Source: Mytilus californianus
Taxonomy: Eukaryota; Mollusca; Bivalvia; Mytilida; Mytilidae
Length of the DNA stretch: 64,000 nt
NCBI RefSeq assembly: GCF_021869535.1
Contig: NW_026262593.1
Coordinates: forward strand, 58,426,318-58,490,317
Direction of reading: 5' to 3'
Shown: positions 58,425 to 64,000 of the stretch, one piece after another
Numbering within the stretch: position 1 is the first letter of the stretch
Layout of the letters: each line of letters opens with the position of its first letter
Translations under genes and position numbers: made by a program
The notes under the pieces: model-generated
What the model saw: the letters and a program-made list of their open reading frames with translations, nothing else
Told to the model about the DNA's origin: nothing
The model's database searches: none

Positions 58425-58915
58425 AAATTCCTATCATGATTTCCTTGATAGAGGATTGCTGCTCACAAGGATGCTATTAAACCAAGAGTTCCAAATGGTG
58501 AAGTTGAAATCATCTCTTCGTAAATTTTACGGACGCCATCACGAGTTGGTTGACCGTTATAGAATAACCGTTTCACAGATGATATCGGATATGTTCATTA
58601 TGTCGTAACTACAATACCCTTCCCTTTTCACGAATGTGACCTACCGAATTAGACTTTTTACCGGATTTGTAATAACATAAGCAACACGACGGGTACCACA
58701 TGTGGAGCAGGATCTGCTTACCCTTCCGGAGCACCTGAGATCACTTCCAGTTTTTTGGTGGGGTTCGTGTTGCTTAGTCTTTAGTTTTCTATGTTGTGTC
58801 ATCTGTACTATTATTTGTCAGTTTGTCTTTTTATTTTTGGCCATGGCGTTGTCAGTTTGTTTTATGAGTTTTGACTGTCCCTCTGGTATCTTTCGTCCCT
58901 CTTTTTTTAACATCA
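58425..58915 (+). mobile_element. RT-tail retroelement fragment nested in the 4.87-kb element
   Basis: Plus-strand coding to a TAA at about 58606: YHDFLDRGLLLTRMLLNQEF, then MVKLKSSLRKFYGRHHELVD and SQMISDMFIMS. About 310 bp of 3' UTR follows, ending TTTCGTCCCTCTTTTTTT. Nearly identical to 22978-23424 but about 50 bp longer at the 5' end. The open frame upstream of YHDF is host sequence. Confidence 0.72.
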
Positions 58916-60265
58916 GCAGCCTACTATGAACACTTAAGAAAGAGGGCGTCTCATTATTCATCCCTGGGTTTAAATATTAAACATAGTCAAAGATGTAACC
59001 ACCATCCAAGAGTTTTAATGTATGCATGGCTGCAAATGAAGTTACAATATTACTGAAAGGTTTCAAACTAAGTTTTTGTACACACCAGATTGAAAATAAA
59101 CAAAAATAAGATTTATGTAAATGTTTTTATGTGCTGCTTGTCAAAATGGGAAAAGATTTACACAAAAAAAAACATAGACTTCAGGTACTAATTTTTATAT
59201 TAGTTAATCAATATAACAAATAAATATTAACCTAATGACTATAAACAGAATAAATGAATAAAGAACAAAATTAAATGTACACAAAAAGGGATGATTAAAA
59301 ATGAAAGTATGATGACTATCAGATTTTAAACCATCAATGAAAAATTGTTTTTAAATTATGACCATGATAATAAATGATAGTTTCACAATATTTAAACATC
59401 TCATGTGCCTGTCTAAGCAATTTTATTAAATGCAGGCATGCCCTGTATGCATATATTTTTAACTATTTTCTTTTTTTGGTTTTGTGATATGCTATACATT
59501 GGAATAAATATCTAGTAAGGAAATGATTTTGCATGTGGAATCAGAGCAATCTGAAGATTCATGCTCAAAATATACTTAATAGATCTTAATAGGCCAAGTA
59601 TTTGCCTCTAACATAAAATTCGAATCATGACAACTATAAGAGGCGAATTAAAGGGGGATGGGGTTCGGCTGACATGGTGCTCGGACTTTTAATAAATTCC
59701 ACTCCTAATACGTTGCATTGCTGATCATGGGCCCGTGATTAAAAAATCCTTGACCCGCATCTGTGCATGGCAGGTCGGTCTGCAAAATGTCGACATAAAG
59801 TTACTTAGACAATGTTCAACGAAGATAGAATTGTTTATAAGCGAGTAAAATAGTGTTGACTTGTATAAATTATTAAAAGGAAGTTGTTTATACGGACTGC
59901 CTTAGTAATGTTGTCAGCGAAACGTGCAACAAATTAGCCCCCTTTTAATTAACAATGCAGCTTTATCTACATTCCTACTCAATCATCAATGAAATGTATA
60001 TCGACGAACCTCCACTGTAGAAGTTTGAAATAATTTAAAACAAATTTACCTCAAAATATAAGCAACATCCTTCTATATTAACGTGTTCTGTTAGACGGTT
60101 GACACTGACTTCTATCATAACAAGGTGCCCGATCAGCTGTTCGTGACAAGCTCAAACTTGATGTCGACGAAACGTTCTAGCCAATCACGTGTCGCATAGT
60201 TTAGAAAATGACGTCAGATTTCGATTTCGATGCAATCATCAAAAATCAATGCCTTTTTTTCAAGT
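58916..60265. other. Interior of the 4.87-kb element, no gene seen
   Basis: AT-rich to about 59640, then a less AT-rich 600 bp toward the right end (CTGCATGG-like words, GGCAGGTCGGTCTGC, GTCGACGAAACGTTC, CAATCACGTGTCGC). Nothing recognised. Confidence 0.4.
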
Positions 60266-60283
60266 GCATTAACCTGCCTGCGT

Positions 60284-60792
60284 AATTCGACTGTTCTAGT
60301 ACATGCATATAAAGATTTGGATTAAAAAAACCATGTCGTTAGATAGTTGATAAAATGATAGTTCTTGTCAATCAACCAATTCGTGATGATGACCTTGGAA
60401 CTTGTGAGTGTAGATATCATTCATTCATCCTGCTAACTCTTTTGCAGCAGAATGTTTGCATGACCTTTGAAAGAATATGCATCTAGTGTGGTTAATTGGT
60501 TGCTGTTTAGTTTTTATGAACTAATTATAATTTGAAATGTAATGATTCGTTGTATGCTTTTTTTATATAAATACAAAATGATTTACGGTTAAGAAAGGGC
60601 CCAATGTGAACTTAACACCAAATTAATATATAAATCGAATTTTGACATTTGTAGAAAAGTTGCAATTGACCTTTTTACAAAAATAATTCAACATGAATAA
60701 ATTAATACTAGAAGATGTATGATATAATGCAGTAGCAAACCAGCAGCACATGGCAGCATTTGTGTTCTTCGTGGCGGAATTAAGTTACTTAC
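60284..60792. other. Type B pre-exon intron block
   Basis: Continuation of the interrupted unit: ATTCGACTGTTCTAGTACAT, CATGACCTTTGAAAGAATAT, GACATTTGTAGAAAAGTTGC, then TTAAGTTACTTAC at the exon edge. No gene. Confidence 0.6.
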
Positions 60793-60797
60793 AAGAT
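60793..60797 (-). pseudogene. LRR exon B5 stub (deleted)
   Basis: The donor GTAAGT and only the last five exon bases remain; the sequence then jumps at about 60798 to text (TAGCCATAATACTAACACTG) that in the next unit lies about 1.2 kb beyond the exon (62645). A single internal deletion of about 1.17 kb explains this, and matches the short distance (about 673 bp) to the next exon edge against 1,847 bp between the last two. Confidence 0.72.
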
Positions 60798-61465
60798 TAG
60801 CCATAATACTAACACTGGCTCGGAAACCTTATCTTACACTAAAACAAACTGTACCATTTACATGTGAACAATAATACTAAAATACATGGTACTCCTAAGT
60901 AGACCGTGTCAATGGTACTGATATATGTTTTTGATACAATCCCATAGTCACTGTTTTGTTATACCGTGTGCTTAACTGGTTTATGTTAAAGTGTTCGTAT
61001 CTTTACTGTCTGCTCTTAAACCTCAACATTTGTTTTCAAAACGGAGTTCGGTATTTTTTGATTTTTTACTTTTTGATATGCACTCATTAACGGTCATGTT
61101 TATCAAAATTCATTAAAAATTTCACAGTCAAGAACAGGACATAATCGGTAAAAATACGGATAATTCGACTGTTCTAGTATATACATATAAAGATGTAGGA
61201 CTTCAGATAATTTAAAATGTAAGGATAAGTCGTATGCTTTTTCAATATAAACACAAAATGATTACGTGTAAGAAAGGGGCCATGTGAACTTAACACCAAA
61301 TTAATATAACACGAAGTTTGACATTTGTAGAAAGGTTGCAATTGACCTTTTTTTTAAAATTCAACATGAATAAATTAATACTAGAAGATGTATGATATAA
61401 TGCAATAGCAAACCAGCAGCACATGGCAGCATTTTTGTTCTTCTTTGCGGAATTAAGGAACTTAC

Positions 61466-61537
61466 AAGACTGTAAGAGCCGACAATCCTCCGAATGTGTT
61501 TGCATCTATCTTTGTAATGTTATTGTTCTCCAAATCC
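61466..61537 (-). CDS. LRR exon B6 (one 24-aa leucine-rich repeat)
   Basis: A 72-nt exon: acceptor TTATTTCCAG, donor GTAAGT. The phase-2 frame reads DLENNNITKIDANTF then GGLSALTV and a split leucine codon. All consensus positions are present. The coding part is identical in the next tandem copy at 63313-63384. Confidence 0.88.
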
Positions 61538-61887
61538 CTGGAAATAATATTTTTAGAATTCATTTTTGCATAACATTAATTTTGTAGAAATCATAGAAAA
61601 CTGGTAGTGTTGTACGTAGAGCTGTTTAAAAACAGATTTACTTATTGCATTGCATACATGACATAATGACAGTGCTTTTAAGCTTAATACTTTAAGTTGG
61701 AGAAAAACATTTTTCAAGGTCTACTCTTAAACCTAAACACTCTTGTCCTCAGACCCTTTTACAGCATTGTGACAATATTTTACAGCAGCTAGGTCAATAC
61801 AACTGTTTGCAGACATTAGGAAAATCAGTCATCAATTTTCAATTCAGTTACCTAAAATATTGAAAACAACACGTTTAATAATTTCAT

Positions 61888-61929
61888 GCGTCCGAACCGC
61901 TTTTCTGGATTTACCTTCATCAGGAACGC
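61888..61929 (-). ncRNA. Hammerhead-type ribozyme motif, retrozyme copy 1
   Basis: Minus strand: GCGTTC, CTGATGA, a short AGGTAAATCCA stem II (two G-C pairs), GAAA, stem III AAG..GTT, cleavage C, GGACGC. Stem I GCGTTC/GGACGC pairs over six positions. One stem III change (GCGG in place of GCGC) weakens this copy compared with 62240. Stem II is non-canonical, so activity needs testing. Confidence 0.6.
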
Positions 61930-62239
61930 TCAAAGCCAAACATTTGAAATCCGAGGATGTATAAGTACCGAAACAGTTGAAGAGCCATATGACAAAAATA
62001 CCTAAAACAAATAGCCAAATTCATCTAAGGTCAACTTTGCCTGAGGGAGTTGAAACCTTAGTTTCTTTATAATTTCAAAATTTATAAACGGACAATTTTA
62101 AAAAGGTTTGTTATAAATCATGTCAGTACCGAAGTACTGACTACTGAGCTGATGATACCCTCGGGGACTGATAGTCCACCAGCAGAGGTATCGACCCAGT
62201 GATGTAAAAAATTGAAAACATCACGTTTAATAATTTCAT

Positions 62240-62281
62240 GCGTCCGAAGCGCTTTTCTGGATTTACCTTCATCAGGAACGC
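62240..62281 (-). ncRNA. Hammerhead-type ribozyme motif, retrozyme copy 2
   Basis: Same motif as 61888-61929 and 352 bp from it in direct orientation, with a perfect stem III (AAG/CTT around CG). Core boxes CTGATGA and GAAA are intact, and the predicted cleavage C is followed by GGACGC. Two same-sense hammerheads bounding a 352-nt monomer is the layout of retrozymes and of small hammerhead circular RNAs, which are known from mussels and other animals. Confidence 0.63.
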
Positions 62282-62390
62282 TCAAAGCCAAACATTTGAA
62301 ATCCGATGATGTATAAGTACCGAAACAGTTGAAGAGGTATATGACAAAAATACCTAAAACAAATAGCCCAATTCATCTAAACTCAACTTT

Positions 62391-63312
62391 GCCTAAGTTG
62401 TCCCTGTGTAGTCCATACAATCCTTTATGTTTATATTATATTTTGCGCAATATTTTTTTTTTGTTATTGAACAATCACAGGATTTTTGTAGAATGTTTTG
62501 TATAATACCACAGTAATCCATCAACACAAACTGTCAATCCCCATTCAAAATAGGAAAATATTTTATTGTATCATACACATTCGTTTACCTTAATGGAATG
62601 TTCTTACTTATAACTAACCCTAACACTAACCCTTTTCAAACACTAGCCATAATACTAACACTGGCTCGGAAAACATATCCTAAACTGAAACAAACTGTAC
62701 CATTTACATGTGAACAATAACAAATACATGGTACTCCTAAGTAGACCGTGTCAATGGTACTGATATATGTGTTTGATACAATCCCATCGTCACTGTTTTG
62801 TTATACCGTGTGCTTAACTGGTTTATGTTAAAGTGTTCGTATCTTTACTGTCTGCTCTTAAACGTCAACATTTGTTTTCAAAACGGAGTTCGGTATATTT
62901 TGATTTTTTACTTTTTGATATGCATTCATTAACGGTAATGTTTTATCAAAATTCAGTAAAAATTTCACAGTCAAGAACAGGACATAATCGGTAAAAATAC
63001 GGATAATTCGACTGTTCTAGTATATACATATAACGATGTAAAACTTCAGATAATTTGAAATGGAACGATTAGTCGTATGCTTTTATCCATATAAATACAA
63101 AATGATTTACGTTTAAGAAAGGGGCCCATGTGAACTTAATACCAAATTAATATAACACGAAGTTTGACATTTGTAGAAAGGTTGCAATTGACCTTTTTTT
63201 TTTAAATTCAACATGAATAAATTAATACTAGAAGATGTATGATATAATGCAGTAGCAAACCAGCAGCACATGGCAGCATTTTTGTTCTTCTTTGCGAAAT
63301 TAAGTTACTTAC
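62391..63312. other. Type B intron within the tandem duplication, no gene seen
   Basis: Includes CTAAGTTGTCCCTGTGTAG (the interrupted end of the unit block), a short TAACCCTAACACTAACCC run near 62616-62633, the TAGCCATAATACTAACACTG start of copy 2 and the pre-exon block. Confidence 0.6.
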
Positions 63313-63384
63313 AAGACTGTAAGAGCCGACAATCCTCCGAATGTGTTTGCATCTATCTTTGTAATGTTATTGTTCTCCAAATCC
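63313..63384 (-). CDS. LRR exon B7 (one 24-aa leucine-rich repeat)
   Basis: Identical in coding sequence to 61466-61537 (DLENNNITKIDANTF then GGLSALTV), with the same acceptor TTATTTCCAG and donor GTAAGT. In the minus-strand order it is the most upstream exon visible. Because both copies are symmetric phase-2 exons, a transcript including both would carry two identical adjacent LRRs. Confidence 0.88.
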
Positions 63385-63734
63385 CTGGAAATAATATTTT
63401 TAGAATTCATTTTTGCATAACATTAATTTTGTAGAAATCATAGAAAACTGGTAGTGTTGTACGTAGAGCTGTTTAAAAACAGATTTACTTATTGCATTGC
63501 ATACATGACATAATGACAGTGTTTTTAAGCTTAATACTTTAAGTTGGAGAAAAACATTTTTCAAGGTCTACTCTTAAACCTAAACACTCTTGTCCTCAGA
63601 CCCTTTTACAGCATTGTGACAATATTTTACAGCAGCTAGGTCAATACAACTGTTTGCAGACATTAGGAAAATCAGTCATCAATTTTCAATTCAGTTACCT
63701 AAAATATTGAAAACAACACGTTTAATAATTTCAT

Positions 63735-63776
63735 GCGTCCGAACCGCTTTTCTGGATTTACCTTCATCAGGAACGC
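63735..63776 (-). ncRNA. Hammerhead-type ribozyme motif, tandem-duplication copy
   Basis: Same sequence as 61888-61929, exactly 1,847 bp away, including the weakened stem III. Its partner (the equivalent of 62240) would lie just beyond the right edge. Confidence 0.6.
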
Positions 63777-64000
63777 TCAAAGCCAAACATTTGAAATCCG
63801 AGGATGTATAAGTACCGAAACAGTTGAAGAGCCATATGACAAAAATACCTAAAACAAATAGCCAAATTCATCTAAGGTCAACTTTGCCTGAGGGAGTTGA
63901 AACCTTAGTTTCTTTATAATTTCAAAATTTATAAACGGACAATTTTAAAAAGGTTTGTTATAAATCATGTCAGTACCGAAGTACTGACTACTGAGCTGAT

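Larger units (their letters stand above)
55415..60283. mobile_element. 4.87-kb element with perfect 18-bp terminal inverted repeats
   Basis: ACGCAGGCAGGTTAATGC at 55415-55432 is exactly inverted at 60266-60283. The flanking unit text is continuous across it in the sister units (GTAAAAATACGGATAATTCG at 47310 and 61150), which fixes the insertion point near a TA. The interior has no transposase-like ORF. It has swallowed a CCGAACTCC-family repeat (57030-57275) and an RT-tail retroelement (58425-58915). The terminal sequence does not let me name a superfamily. Confidence 0.75.
61856..62390 (-). mobile_element. Retrozyme-like hammerhead dimer
   Basis: Two direct repeats (61856-62030 and 62211-62385) share the whole TTTCATGCGTCCGAA to AGTACCGAAACAGTTGAAGA stretch. 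Between them lie GTCAGTACCGAAGTACTGAC (a 20-bp perfect palindrome at about 62121-62140) and a structured GATGATACCCTCGGGGACTG / GAGGTATCGACCCAGTG segment. No ORF. The first repeat and the text after it recur in the next 1,847-bp copy from 63704. Confidence 0.65.
661..63384 (-). other. Partial multi-exon LRR gene, minus strand, spanning the window
   Basis: This is the overall gene model. Thirteen recognisable 72-nt LRR exons or remnants lie on the minus strand in the same orientation. Each intact one has an AG acceptor, 72 coding bases and a GT donor. Every intron falls between codon bases 2 and 3, at the second conserved leucine of the LxxL motif. This matches the known one-LRR-per-exon layout of Slit, peroxidasin, LGI and LGR/relaxin-receptor type genes. 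The repeats are 24 residues with an F-x-G-L-x-x-L tail, the usual pattern of secreted or cell-surface LRR proteins. Neither a start nor an end is in the window, so the family cannot be named. It may be one very large gene or several adjacent paralogues; nothing seen separates these. Confidence 0.72.
60798..64000. repeat. Recent tandem duplication, period 1,847 bp
   Basis: 60798-62644 is followed by a nearly identical 62645-64000 and onward. Exon (61466 and 63313), hammerhead (61888 and 63735) and the TAGCCATAATACTAACACTG landmark (60798 and 62645) all recur at exactly 1,847 bp. Differences are few (for example AACCTCAACATT versus AACGTCAACATT). The array continues off the right edge. Confidence 0.92.

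Noticed and set aside
62616-62636. Telomere-like TAACCCTAAC text
   Set aside because: Only two or three imperfect units; too short to be an interstitial telomere.
1-64000. Bacterial or viral features such as operons, ribosome binding sites, integrases
   Set aside because: Gene structure, splice signals and repeat content are those of an animal genome; nothing prokaryotic or viral was seen.

Overview
The window looks like AT-rich intronic and intergenic DNA from a bivalve mollusc, most likely a Mytilus-type mussel. There are no long open reading frames. Short exons with clean GT...AG signals are separated by kilobases, and much of the rest is made of dispersed repeats that I recognise as typical of mussels and other bivalves. 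These include hammerhead-ribozyme repeats, a Penelope-like GIY-YIG retroelement, reverse-transcriptase tails, and 150-170 bp tandem repeats carried inside elements. The species call rests on repeat recognition, not on a search.

The only cellular gene I can support is on the minus strand. It is a long array of 72-nt exons, each coding exactly one 24-residue leucine-rich repeat (LRR) of the extracellular 'typical' kind. All are bounded by phase-2 introns, so any exon can be skipped or added without breaking the frame. Nine exons look intact (661, 4716, 24566, 28228, 38443, 47941, 52189, 61466, 63313). One has lost its donor (43007), one is half deleted (26524), one is a decayed relic (30965), one is a stub (60793), and three sites kept the duplicated flanks but lost the exon (about 2400, 5985 and 22650). 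The gene continues off both edges; no first exon, signal peptide, membrane segment or other domain is in view.

The exons sit in duplicated intron blocks of two subfamilies. The left part (1-31 kb, type A) codes LRRs of the form NQIxTLDxNxFxGLTAL. The right part (38-64 kb, type B, units of about 4.3-4.9 kb) codes NxITxIDANxFxGLSAL. The right edge holds a nearly exact 1,847-bp tandem duplication with one exon per copy, so exon gain is recent there.

Interruptions from left to right are: retroelement tails at 6.2-10.0 kb; a 9.6-kb region bounded by about 1-kb inverted arms that carry a 22-bp minisatellite (10.66-20.30 kb) and enclosing two more inverted-repeat pairs; an RT tail (23 kb); a tandem-repeat element (25.6-26.3 kb); a (GT)n tract (26.75 kb); a second copy of the 8.3-kb retroelement 3' end (27.0-27.9 kb); a 150-bp foldback palindrome present in two paralogous segments (29.7 and 46.3 kb); a tandem-repeat element (34.6-35.5 kb); a Penelope-like element with inverted terminal arms and hammerhead motifs (35.5-38.1 kb); a DNA transposon with about 40-bp terminal inverted repeats (53.3-54.2 kb); and a 4.87-kb element with perfect 18-bp terminal inverted repeats (55.4-60.3 kb).

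The most interesting content is the symmetric LRR-exon array, a possible source of receptor diversity by copy number or alternative splicing, and the dense set of hammerhead-type self-cleaving motifs, intact and decayed, carried by retroelements duplicated along with the LRR units.
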